DNA of 64,000 nucleotides from Ophiobolus disseminans (taxonomy: Eukaryota > Ascomycota > Dothideomycetes > Pleosporales > Phaeosphaeriaceae). Both the position numbers and the translations under genes were made by a program. Of this stretch, positions 34,733 through 45,663 are shown piece after piece. The notes beneath the pieces are model-generated. The model saw only the letters and a program-made list of their open reading frames with translations. It did no database searches and had not been told where the DNA came from. The stretch spans positions 994,154 through 1,058,153 of the forward strand of contig MU006227.1 in assembly GCA_010093685.1 (NCBI GenBank). Direction: 5' to 3'. How positions within the stretch are numbered: the stretch's first letter is position 1; each line of letters begins with the position of its first letter.

Positions 34733-36218
34733 ATGAGAAAACTGACGAACATTTCGTTATATTTAAATCCCTCCCTACTAATACGAGAAGTCGTTTCGGT
34801 GCTCGAATTTGCAACTCAACACCACGCACAATGGTCTCAACTGCACATGAAGATATCTCCCGCCAACTGTACGATCAACATGTACAGTCTTCTCACACAC
34901 CTCGCCAGGGAAGAGGAAGCTGTCCATGCAAAGGCACAAGAACCTATACTCATCTCCCTTCGCAACGGAGCAGTAGAGGCTTCGGGCGTGTTTTCAAATA
35001 CACGAGTAGCTCAGGGGCTGACTCCTATTGTTAACGGAGTAGTATCAAAAGATAACGACTATCGGCCTGATGATGACGAGTTTGTAAGCTCAGGCGAGGA
35101 TGAAGAAGATGCGGATCCTGAGCTAGATGTTACACACGCCACCTTCGACCTCCTCACCCTCGAAATAGAACACGACCATAAACCAGTCTTCACCAGAAAT
35201 ATGCTCCGACGTGCTGCCCATGATGTGGCTTGCATTTTGTCCGAACAAAACAAGTCTATGAGCCATCGCACCATGAAATCGATCCACCACGATCAGCCCA
35301 ACGGCCAACCATCACGGTCTGGAAAGCCGCGGAGAACGCTAACAGCATCACAGTTCACTACATGACGCACGTCGAACTCTGGCCCTCCTTTCAAACACAA
35401 TTCAGCACCATCTTACCAAAAAGTAAGTCTCTCCGCGAGCTCAACCCAAGCATACCAGGCACCCAACTCCCTTCGATCTCAACACCATACCTCATCTCAT
35501 CCTACCGCCGCATCTTCGACACCACCAACCTCAATCCCACCGTCATGACCCAATGGCGTGCAAAACTCCAGCACACGCAACACCTCTGGACATCTAGCAC
35601 ATGCTGCGCGAAACTGATCGAAGCAGTTTGTCTCGGCGCAGCAAAGCTTACTTCGCCTGTGACAAAGATTGTGTGCATCGGACTCGGGCGGTTGAATGCG
35701 GAGCCAGCATGATATCAATCCGCGCTGCAGCATATGAGTGTCTTCTCAATAGCAACGTGTTTGGATGCGTTTAACAAGACCAAATGGCCAACTGCGCCAC
35801 CCGTTCAAATCGTCGCACAAGATCCGTGGTACGAAGTGCGCGATCGACCACTGCTTCAAGAACTCACTTCCAGTCCCATCAAGTTCGGTCTCAGCGATCT
35901 AGAGACGCTATTATCCATCGATTCGAATACGCTCGTTGTTTCAGCGTTTATGCCCATCGGCGTGCCGCTGATGCAGATCATTGCGGAAATGTTTGCAGCG
36001 TCGAGTGGCCCGGCGATGATGTTGTAGGATCGGGTGCCGGATTTGAGACTGGAGAAGAGGTGGTATTGTTTGAGGAATCGGGATGCGCCGGGTGTGGCAA
36101 GGTTTTTGGGGGGTGTAGGCTGTGGAAGAAGGGGCTTGGGGGGCTAGAGGAGGAGCTGCGGAGGGATGTTTGGGGTGCGAGTAGAGGGTTGCCTGCCTCA
36201 CCTGCCTCGCCCGCCTAG
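34733..36218 (+). pseudogene. SRR1-like domain gene, broken
   Basis: Coding-like sequence starts at ATG 34733 (MRKLTNISLYL). A frame change near 35310 separates an N-terminal acidic part (SSGEDEEDADPELD) from the SRR1-like domain, which contains TVMTQWRAKLQHTQ, KIVCIGLGRL and YQSALQHMSVFSIATCLD. Within that domain an in-frame TGA (35710-35712) sits where the family usually has Trp before YQSALQHM. A second in-frame TAG is at 36025-36027, beyond which the frame stays open to 36218. Three lesions make a functional product unlikely. SRR1-like proteins are of uncertain biochemical role; the plant founder acts in the circadian clock. Confidence 0.7.
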
Positions 36219-36250
36219 CCCGCCTCGCCCGCCTCGCCCGCCTCGCTCGC
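36190..36250. repeat. GCCTCGCCC minisatellite
   Basis: About six or seven imperfect tandem copies of a nine-base unit near GCCTCGCCC, directly after the broken SRR1-like gene. Confidence 0.75.
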
Positions 36251-37050
36251 TGCCCACTGAGTACACTATAAATGCTCTGCTCACTTGACCCTCAATTCTC
36301 AATTGCTTGCTTACTCAGCTCTCTTGTGTATATAATCGCTCGCTGTAGCTCCCTCAATACAACAAACTTCTCCTTCGTCTCTACTCCATTCCCACAGTAT
36401 TGATTGGGAGAGATGGACTTTTGGTTAAGGGATGATGGGGGGAGGTGAGGTGTGAGGAGCGAGGAACACCTGCATGCTCACGAAAGGTTTCGTTTTGATT
36501 AAATGTCAGATGCACACAGTAAAGTGTTTCCGCAATTATTGTTCTACCACATAAGTACGTGATCATGAAAATGTCTTTCACATTTCTCCTACTACTCATC
36601 GTGATCTTCGAGGAACCCTCCGACAGATCAGGATGTGGCACCTCAAATTGAGAAGTCCCAGGAGCATGTGCCAAAGACGTCATACTTTTGACCATGTTTA
36701 ACTACTCAATATCCAGATTGCAGCGATTCGTCTCCCACGCAAGAAGACCAGCTAGCAGCAGAACGCGACATAGCGATAGTGCGGACTTGATTTTCGATAC
36801 AGAACTAGCCTGAGGACAGACAGGACAGGCTCAACTTCATAAGACCTTTGGTTTGTTGTTTTCTTAATACTGAGGATGCAGTTTCTGATTGTGAGAGTAA
36901 AGGTGCAACTCGAATATACATAGTAGCCAGATCAACAACGGGAGCAACGAGATCTGCATAGTTCAAGGCGCACACGTATTTGGCAGCCACAAGGCGCACT
37001 CGGCACATGCTAGTCCTCGCTGTCTCCTTGGATCTGCATTTTCGAGCTAC
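36251..37050. other. promoter-like interval without a gene
   Basis: Two plus-strand TATA-like elements (TATAAATG near 36268, TATATAAT near 36329) are each followed by CT-rich sequence, as in array A, but no open frame of interest follows. Otherwise nothing was recognised. Confidence 0.4.
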
Positions 37051-37059
37051 CAGTCCGAC

Positions 37060-39420
37060 GAAGTGAGACATGGGTGTAGAATGCGATTTTTTCTTGGTAG
37101 CAGGAACAGAGGAAGTGACTCATAGCCCAGTTCCGACACATATTTTGACGACCATGACAAGGGACTCTGAGCCTTTGAGCAGCTCAAAATACACCAGGCT
37201 GAGGCGTGCAGTTTGTAGGTCAAGATCCGAGCGAAGGGGAGAACATCGAAGCAAACCAAACAGAATTTGGAGGATCCGACGAGCACAGCTCATGCTATGT
37301 ACTCCTTGAATCTTTGGTGCAAGCCACGCGAGCGATGTGAATGAAATGAGGAACGCGAAGGAGGCGCGGTGGGGTTTATATAGTACTAATAGACTATACC
37401 TAACATCTAGCGGTAGAGATCTGACCTCGGGAGTGAAGAGAAACATCGAACCGGAAAAACTGAAATTTTAGAGAGTCCGGGACGCACAGCGCATACCGCA
37501 TATTCTGCGAACGTTTGGTGTGAGGCACGAGAGCGATGTGTGTAAGAAGATTAGGTGATTGAGAGCCGCGGTGGAGTTTATAAAGGTGACCTCGGGAGGG
37601 ACTGGGCGAACGAAGCGCCATAGAAGGTTTCGGCGAAGATTTTGATCTCTGCGTCGCGCAGTCATGTACGGTTTTAAACAATTTCGTAGCGTATTGAGCA
37701 CTTTGGATTCCACGAGGAGCGATGCATGCATCGTGTTTATTCACGTTTTTACTTGCGAACCTTCCCAAGGTCGCGTTCCTTTGTTAAATTTAAAGTGGGA
37801 GGTGCTTCAGCGATATACCATATGTAGTTTTCATCTTGGTGGCAGAAAAGAACATACTCGGAGCTGTCCAAGATTTTGGTCGCGGTCGGAAGGGGCAGAG
37901 GCACATAATTTGAGCCTCTCAATGTTTCGAGTCAAAGTCGAAAGGGCAGAAAGGCTCAGACATGAGCTTCTTAGAGTATGGCTTTGAGGTGTCCAGAGCG
38001 CAACCATAAGAACTCTGTGTGTAGTTCTTGAGCCTGTCGTAGAAGGACCCAGAAGTTGAGGATGCATAGGTTGGAAAGAACAAAGTCTGACACTTTTTAT
38101 AGTCGCGTAGAAGAAGGCAGCTCAGACATTGAGCCGCTCATTTGTTGATTTTGAGTCCACCAGAAAGCCACCATGATTGCTTTGCCTTCATGTTGTCGGA
38201 CTGAAGTAGAAGTGCTCAGATGTGGTAGATGCATGAGAAAGATGATTTGCGTCTTCTTATAGCTGCGCAGGAGAAGGCAACTCAGCCATATGTTTCAATT
38301 TCTTGTGTTTTGAAGTGTGAGATTACAGGACTTCTCAGACCAAACATAGTTGAATATGTTTAGTACTTGTGGAATGTCTTTGCGCGAAACAGGAACAGGA
38401 CATCAACGTTTAGGAACATTCTTTTTGAAACATCGAGCTCTGCGGTAGTAGTTTGATGCGCAAAGGAAGAGGGAGAATCATATGATGTATAGTTTTGTAG
38501 CTCTGGTGATTGAAGATGGAAGGAGGAGGAGAAGAGTTCCATCGAATTTCGCCTACTAGCTTTGAGATCGACTTGCGACAAGTCCACGACGACATGGAAG
38601 CTCTCCGGATAGAGTTTGTGTCAGAAAAGAGCCGGAGTAGGAAGCAGGAAAACATATGCGACGTGAATGCTGGTTTCCGATTCAAAAGCAAGCTGTGGAT
38701 GTTGCGAAGGCATACAAGTACTGCTCATGAAATGCCTCATCGTCAACTTTTCAGGTCCAGAGCCAGCGAGGCTATATACATTAAAGCCTTTTTCCTCCTG
38801 CGGAAAGAAAGGAGGAGAACAACAACATGGATATTGCGTCCGATTATTTTGAAGTCCAACAAGTCGCTCCGACTCGCCCACACACATGGTTAGGGGTGCT
38901 AACTCTTTCGATGCAAAACACGGCCTGAGTTGGCGGGTGAGAAAGGAGGACTTGCGGAGGTCGAGGGTTTTATATGTCCAGGACGGGAAGATCGATCCAG
39001 GAACCATCAACGTTGGCGGAATGCGATTTAGGTTGTCGTGCCGCGAGCGACGACCAGATCTCCATGTCGCGGGTTATGTCTGATTTGAGTGTCTCAAACA
39101 CCAGTGGCGCTGGAAAAGAAGACATCCAGAAGATTGGATACTCGTTTTCGACCAGAGAAGTCGGCTCAGCATGAGAACATCGTCGGCGGAATTGTACACA
39201 TCGAAGAATAGTTGAAGGATTTTGGGGCGCCGCAATAGTTGGAGGGCAGAACGAAGGTGCCACATGTTATGACTGGCGGCTCTTTTATAAAGTCCGAGGA
39301 GGCGAAGCTCCAGAAGACATGGAACGTGAGGACTTTGTTTTTTAGAGGAAAGCGCGAGTGCTAGGACGTGAGAAAGACAGAAGAGTAGAGGGAGCGAAGG
39401 CATTATATAGTTCGAAAGCG
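37060..39420 (-). repeat. array B: diverged tandem promoter-like modules, opposite orientation
   Basis: On the minus strand a series of TATA elements (near 39402-39409, 39283-39290, 38968-38976, 38772-38780, 38256-38263, 38094-38103, 37577-37584 and 37375-37384) head modules of about 100-500 bp. Pairs are clearly homologous. The modules at 38256 and 38094 share TGAG(C/T)TGCCTTCT around the TATA box. Those at 37577 and 37375 share TATAAAC(T/C)CCACCGCG, ACATCGCTC(T/G)CGTG and CACCAAA. The module at 39402 carries CTCTTCTGTCT just after its TATA element, as does the array A module at 2944. Open frames are not conserved between copies. The unit seems to be the promoter plus a short body, not a protein. 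Confidence 0.5.
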
Positions 39421-39538
39421 GTAAGTGGCAGAACGTGATTGGGTAACCTAAAGTCATACACTCTACGATCAGCTTTCAAAACATATTCACATGCGTACAA
39501 GTCCCATCCACTTCAATTCCTCTACTCTACAAATCTCT

Positions 39539-41055
39539 TCACCTTGTATTCCTCTCTAGCACCTCAGCAATCTTCTCCCTAACACCCTGCTTACCCTCAT
39601 ACTTCTCCAACAAACTCGCCACAACATCCTCCGCCTTCTTCCCGCTCGCCTCGCGCATAATCTCGTCCTCCTTGGGCAGGCCGATCCACGCGTGCGGGTA
39701 CTCCTTGTAGTCCACCTCGCTGATCAAGGGCAGCTTGGCGTCAGCCCCTGCGAAGAATTCGTCGACGTCTCGCCTCTTGACCGCTTCGAGGGTGTTGGGC
39801 TGCCAGTTCGGGCGCTCTTTTCGGCGCTCGATTAACCGTGCTGTGACGCCTTCGACGAAGTCGGGGTGTGCCATGAATTGCGATGCGATGTCGTATTCGC
39901 GCTGGAAGGTTTGTGCGATCGACCATTGCCGGCCGATGCGCATCTGTTGGAGGGTGACGGCGACGGAGATGGGCGAGCGAGTTTGGATGGTGTTGATAGT
40001 GCTCTTGGCCCACTTTTTCAAGTCCTCATTGTTGCCATTGCTGACCTCTTCGAGCGACGCGAGAATGGCTTTGATGTTTGGCTGGTCGGCGTGGAAAACG
40101 CGATCGATCGTCCTGCGTAGTTCACCAGAGATGTGCGGCCTCTCTGCTGGTAGACCTGTGCTGAACTCCTCGATTGTGGCGTTGATGATCTTGAACCGGT
40201 CGTTGAGGGCCATGTAGTCGGGGAACTGGAGTTCTGCGAGACGCGACTCGAGCTGTTGCAGGGTGGAGGAGTGGATGTAGTGTGTTGCGACACCGTGGTA
40301 AAATGCGTCTACGCCTTTGAGTTGTTCGGACGTGAGCGCAAGGTATGTTCCGAGCGCGCCCTCCATCCGCGGGAGGAAGAAAGATGCGCCGACATCGGGA
40401 AAGAAGCCAATCGTGGTCTCAGGCATGGCAAAGAGCGTGTTCTCGGTTGCGATCCTGAAGGGCGCGTGTATCGACAGACCGACGCCCCCACCCATTGTGA
40501 TGCCGTCCATGAAGGCGATGTACGGCTTTGTGTATGTCGCGATTAGATGGTCCAGCTTGTATTCGAGGCCGAAGTAATCCGAACTTCTTTGCTGCCCCTC
40601 GGGCCCCTCTTTGTTCCACTTCGCCAGCTCTGCGACATCTCCACCGGCACAGAAGGCTCGTCCGTTGCCTTTTATGATGACGACACCGGCCAGTTCTGAC
40701 TTTGCCCATTCTTGTAGCCTCGGGATGATCTTGCGTGCCATCGACCCATTGAGCGAGTTAAGCTTCTTCGGCCGATTGAGCTCGATGCTCCGTACGCCGT
40801 AGTTGTTGGTGAAGACAACATCGTCGGGGTCATCGTTGGGTTGGGCTTTGGTGAGGTCTGCTGTTGGTGTGGCATACTACATCATGTTAGTCCCACACAC
40901 CACGTGAAAGCAAAGCTTCAACGTACCTTCCTTGTGCCGGTGATCCACGCCGGATTCATGATCTTTGCACGCAAAGGCATTGTGCGCGCTGTTTGTATCC
41001 GCGAAACAGAGCTCAGCGGCGCTGCTGTGCGTCTTATCGAGGTGCAGAGCGACAT
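39539..41055 (-). CDS. EHD3: mitochondrial 3-hydroxyisobutyryl-CoA hydrolase
   Basis: Two exons (40927-41055 and 39539-40876, 50-nt intron GTACGT...CTAAC...TAG) encode 488 residues. The enzyme releases 3-hydroxyisobutyrate from its CoA ester in valine breakdown in mitochondria. The start at 41055 (MSLCTSIRRTAAPLSSVSRI) gives a good mitochondrial presequence; a later ATG at 40980 would lose it. Crotonase-fold motifs are clear: IELNRPKKLNSL, GNGRAFCAGGDV (oxyanion hole), MDGITMGGGVGLS, and MPETTIGFFPDVGASFFL with the family's acidic residues. The C-terminal half is the long helical extension typical of the HIBCH type rather than simple enoyl-CoA hydratases. It is divergent from mitochondrial EF-Tu. 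Confidence 0.94.
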
Positions 41056-41471
41056 GTGTGTTGTGCAAGTTTGGACTTGCAAGATGATGCAACTTTTTGA
41101 ATGCTACGCCGACTGGAACCTCGGGTATCCGCAGCGCGGAGTTTGGCCGTCCTCGAGGTTGGTTAAGGTTGAGTAGAGAGGCTTTAGAGAGTGAGAGGAG
41201 TGTAGGACTTTGGAATTGACTTGATCGAAGTACATCCCACTCGGCAATGCTTTCCCGCACTGCGTCCCTCATCGAGCTCTGTTCGAGCGCGGACAAGCTC
41301 GTCACATGATTGGGCGATGCGTCGTCTCCAGGGCTGTGTCAGCAATTTCGCGCTAAGAGGATTTTTGGAGAGGCGGGCCATACCACACCTCCGCACATCT
41401 CCATCTCGGCCAATTGCCTGTTCGCCAATCTCCTTCTTTCCTTGCTGGAGTTATTCGCTCTCTAATACACC
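41056..41471. promoter_or_regulatory. bidirectional interval of two mitochondrial-protein genes
   Basis: 416 bp between the start codons of the hydroxyisobutyryl-CoA hydrolase and mitochondrial EF-Tu genes. Both promoters and leaders must lie here. No TATA box was recognised. Confidence 0.5.
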
Positions 41472-42895
41472 ATGTCGAGCTTCTCAAGAGTGTTTATGCG
41501 CGCGGCGCGGTACCAGCGTGGCGTCAACCCGGTTCAAAATGCCTTGGGACTGCAGGGCACAAGCAGATACATCAACGGCGTACGGAACTATGCAGCCTTT
41601 ACTCGTGACAAGCCACATGTAAACATTGGTATGCAATACATATCACGCGCCCGAGATTATAGCTAATTGTGTATAGGTACAATTGGTCACGTCGATCACG
41701 GAAAGGTGCACCACCACTCTCGCCTCCCACCTTCGAGATCAGACGAGACTAACCGCCACAGACAACCCTCACAGCCGCCATCACCAAGCGACAAGCCGAA
41801 AAGGGCTTCGCAAAGTTCCTCGAGTATGGCTCCATCGACAAGGCGCCCGAGGAGCGCAAGCGTGGTATCACCATTGCGACCGCCCATATCGAGTACTCGA
41901 CCGAGAACCGACATTACGCACACGTCGACTGCCCCGGTCACGCCGATTACATCAAGAACATGATCACGGGAGCCGCCAACATGGACGGCGCCATCATTGT
42001 CGTCGCCGCTTCGGACGGTCAGATGCCCCAGACCCGAGAGCACTTGCTGCTCGCCCGCCAGGTCGGTGTCCAGAAGATTGTCGTTTTCGTCAACAAGGTC
42101 GATGCGATTGAGGACCAGGAGATGTTGGAGCTCGTCGAGATGGAGATGCGCGAGCTGCTCAGCAGTTACGGGTTCGAGGGCGATGAGACACCCATCATCA
42201 TGGGCTCGGCACTGTGTGCGCTCGAGGGCCGCCGGCCTGAAATTGGCGAGCAGAAGGTTGACGAGCTACTCGAGGCTGTGGATAGCTGGATTCCTACACC
42301 CGCTCGTGACACCGATAAGCCCTTCCTCATGGCCGTCGAGGACGTCTTCTCCATCGCCGGACGTGGTACCGTCGTTTCTGGCCGTGTCGAGCGCGGTGTC
42401 TTGAAGAGGGACAGCGAAATCGAGCTCGTCGGCAAGGGCGCAACCAGCATCAAGAGCAAGGTCACCGACATCGAGACCTTCAAGAAGTCCTGCGAAGAGT
42501 CGCGCGCAGGCGACAACTCGGGCCTTCTGCTCCGTGGCGTCAAGCGCGAAGACGTCCGTCGCGGCATGGTTGTCTCCGTCCCAGGAAAGGTCAAGGCGCA
42601 CAGGAAGTTCCTCGTCTCCATGTACGTGTTGAGCAAGGAGGAGGGCGGTCGTCACACTGGTTTCGGCGAGAACTACAGGCCACAAATGTTCATCCGAACT
42701 GCCGACGAGTCCTGCGCGCTCAACTGGCCAGAAGGCACCGCCGACGCACACGACAAGCAGGTCATGCCCGGTGACAACGTCGAAATGGTATGCGAGCTGC
42801 ACCAGCCGCACGTCCTCGAGACGGGTCAGCGCTTCAACATGCGCGAGGGTGGACGAACAGTTGCCACTGGGCTAGTCACTCGCATTCTGGAGTAA
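41472..42895 (+). CDS. TUF1: mitochondrial translation elongation factor Tu
   Basis: Three exons (41472-41628, 41677-41705, 41762-42895) encode 439 residues. The protein delivers aminoacyl-tRNA to mitochondrial ribosomes. A presequence (MSSFSRVFMRAARYQRGVNP) precedes the GTPase domain. G1 GHVDHGKTT is split by the second intron, a 29-nt exon carrying GTIGHVDHGK. KRGITIAT is the switch I region, G3 is DCPGHADY and G4 is NKVD. Domains 2 and 3 follow (GRGTVVSGRVERG; GDNVEMVCELHQP) and the protein ends VATGLVTRILE. The bacterial-type sequence and the presequence distinguish it from cytosolic eEF1A. Confidence 0.97.
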
Positions 42896-43233
42896 GCATT
42901 TCGACGGCACGGAAGCAGGCAATGGGCGCAAGATATAGATGACGATCAGACGACGGCGCTTCTTGTACAATACTTTTGTTGTGTTGGAACACGGTATATT
43001 CCCCCAGCTCTCCGCTTCTCATCATCATGTACTTTAGCAACGGCACGAAAACGCATAGAACGGAGGCGTGGAGCATTGGAATGAGGGCGAGAAATGTAAT
43101 GATCATGTCGGCAACAACACCGTATTCAACGTGACTTCATATCCAACATACGCGGCTCGTAATACACGATACAAGATGCGAACCATGTGCCTGAATGCCG
43201 CCGCTTGCAATACTACAGCACTTCGCGCAACGA
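42896..43233. other. convergent intergenic interval
   Basis: 338 bp between the 3' ends of TUF1 and the RFTS-domain gene. Nothing beyond 3' untranslated sequence is expected or seen. Confidence 0.4.
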
Positions 43234-45485
43234 TTATACATGTCGATGTATAGGCCGCGGCTGAATCTTCTCTTCCGCCGCCATAGGAAACAGCGGCGTC
43301 GTCGCTTCGCTCATCTCGCGGATCTTCTTGATCAAATTACTATCCCGTATTAGCAATCATCCCAATCTCATCTCCACTTCATACATATACATACCTCACA
43401 GGCAAATGCAACTTATCCTGCTCGCGCCAAAGAATACCCACAACCTTCTCTCGTCCCTTGGCATGATCTTCAAGATGCTCCGTAATCAACTGGCGCCCGA
43501 TTTCCTTGCTGCACCCGTATATACGCTGCGTACAGCCGTCGAAATTGCATATCCAGGAGTCGCCGGGCCCGTTGAGTTTGTAGGTGGGTAGGGGTGTGGA
43601 TACTAGTGATGGTGCTACGGTGGCTTTGGTGTGTGATGATTGGGGTCGGGAGGAGGGGAGGTTGGAAGGTCGGTAGCGGAGGGGGAGAGGAGGAACGGCG
43701 GTGCCGGGAGGTGGTGTTGGTTCGTCTTCATCTTCGTCGTTGGATCCGGAATCGGCAGTCGTGGGTGGGGATTCTGGTGTGATAGATGCGCTAGCGGCGC
43801 GTTTCCGACGCGTCTTGTCTTCGCCTTCGTGCGCGTCTGTCTCGTCGAGTTTCCGCTTTTCGCGGCTAGGTGACGAGGCTTGTGTTGGTGTATCGATGGC
43901 CATCTCATCGCTGTCGCTATCGCTTGGCTTCTCGCTCGCTTCCTGTTCCACTTCTGATGCCTCAGAGGTCTCGGAGTTTGCAACTGGTGCTTTCCCCTTG
44001 CCACCTTTTTGTTTTCCGGGCTTGATACTCACGCCCTTGCTCTTGCCAGAGAACTTGCTGCTTATTGGCCTGAGGACAGATAATCGACCCCTCTTCCGTC
44101 TCCCCGGCGGTCGGCGTACGGGTGTTGTTATCACGTTTTCCTCTTCGTCAGATGTATCTGATGATTCCACTTCCTCATTTCTTAGCGTGGCATGGTCTTT
44201 TCTCGGTTTTAACACCACGCCCTCCGCTCGTCTTTGTTCTGCGGCGGGCAGAGTGCGCCCCGCCGCCAATTCCTGGTATATGGGTTCATCCGCAAAATAG
44301 CGTATGTTTTTCCGGCGCGGATGAGCAATCATGTAACATAGGTTGTCTGCGTGGACAAGAAGCACATTTCGTGCTGTTTCCACATCTTCAATCTCGTATC
44401 GCTTTGTAACCAACTGGGCGACTCGCTCTAGGGTGACCTGGTTACGGCCTACTCGTAGAACCCGCTGGTTGACGGCCTTTTGCATGAACTCGAACAGTAC
44501 GGTTGCTTCCCACCAATTATCATCTTTCTTGGGCGCCCCATCTGACTTGGCGACTGTTGCTTTCCCACGTGCTGGTTTTGCTTTCGGTGCTGCTGGCGCT
44601 TGAGAAGCGGGTGCGGGTGATGATTTCGACGTTCGCGTTTGTCTTTCGGGTTGTGCCTGGGTGTAGCGACCATCCACCCTTGCCTTACAGGTGTCGAAAT
44701 CCTTCGGATACTGTCGCCTGAACGCCTGATATATTGGGGTGTTGCTCCATCCGATGCCTTGTGCGCGTATCAGAAAGCACATCATGAGGAAAACACGATG
44801 CTTGTGAAATATTTCTGTCGCAACCACGGGATCGTTGCACGGGAAACGCTCGTCCTCCGAGTACTAATCCTAGTCAGCATTACATATTCCTACTACCCTT
44901 CTCGAAAATGCATAGCCTGGTATGCAGTTGCAGCATCTGGACAAGCGCACCTCTTGGTATATGAGCTGCGGGTTTGGTCCGCCTCCCTTCTTCCGAGGCT
45001 CGCTATAAATGTCGGTGACGAAATAAAGCAGCTGAACCGCCTGAATCATGTTTTCATATATACTCTTGTAGTGTGGTGCTGGCCGGATCTCGAACCAGCC
45101 AGCCTCGCCCTGCGCCCAGATCACGAACTCGCCGTCGGTCATTTCACCGTATGAAAAGCGCGTCACATGGCGGATCTCGATGTCCACCGGCTTGTAGGGC
45201 TTATTAAGAACTTGAATCGCGTCAGTACACTCCCGTGACTGCATTATTCATGCGCCTTCGTGAGAGCACCTATGACGTACGGTACTTGAGCTGTCCACGC
45301 CCGGGAGGCTCCAATCGACCTAGGACTTTGAGCGGTGTGTCTGCATATGCAGAGAGGAGGCTCGCCGGCTTCCCATTGCTCTCGTAGACGACATGCACAT
45401 TGCTGAGTACAAATATCTCCCACTCGTCCGAATCGGCAATGGAGGACTTCACAGGCTTCAGAACGTCACCCTCGGGTGTCGGCAT
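43234..45485 (-). CDS. RFTS (DNMT1 replication-foci-like) domain protein with C2H2 finger
   Basis: Four exons on the minus strand (45281-45485, 44951-45210, 43395-44863, 43234-43339) sum to 679 residues. The N-terminal third resembles the replication-foci-targeting domain of DNA methyltransferase 1: WEIFVLSNVHVVYE, then LLNKPYKPVDIEIRHVTRFS, then DGEFVIWAQGEAGWFEIRPA. Next come a helical segment (HKHRVFLMMCFLIRAQGIGW) and a long charged, disordered stretch with Lys/Arg clusters. Near the end is a C2H2-like finger, CNFDGC...HLEDH. There is no methyltransferase domain. It is probably a nuclear chromatin-associated protein. The upstream frame stays coding-like (TLLNVSTNDATRPVYYTK) without an ATG, so a short 5' exon may be missing. 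It is divergent from the zinc-cluster gene 178 bp away. Confidence 0.85.
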
Positions 45486-45663
45486 CTTGGTGTAGTATAC
45501 GGGGCGTGTCGCATCGTTCGTAGAGACGTTAAGGAGGGTCGTAGAGCAATGCGCCGCGTTGTGAAGGGCGACAAGTGCCGTCTCGCGCGGTGTTTGGCAG
45601 GCGCGTTCGTGGATTGGTGGGGCGGCGTCGCCTATCGATAGACGCCCGCTTCATCCCTCCGCG

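Noticed and set aside
25010..36218. A secondary-metabolite gene cluster
   Set aside because: A regulator and a transporter are present, but no backbone synthase or tailoring enzymes; the only P450 is a distant fragment.
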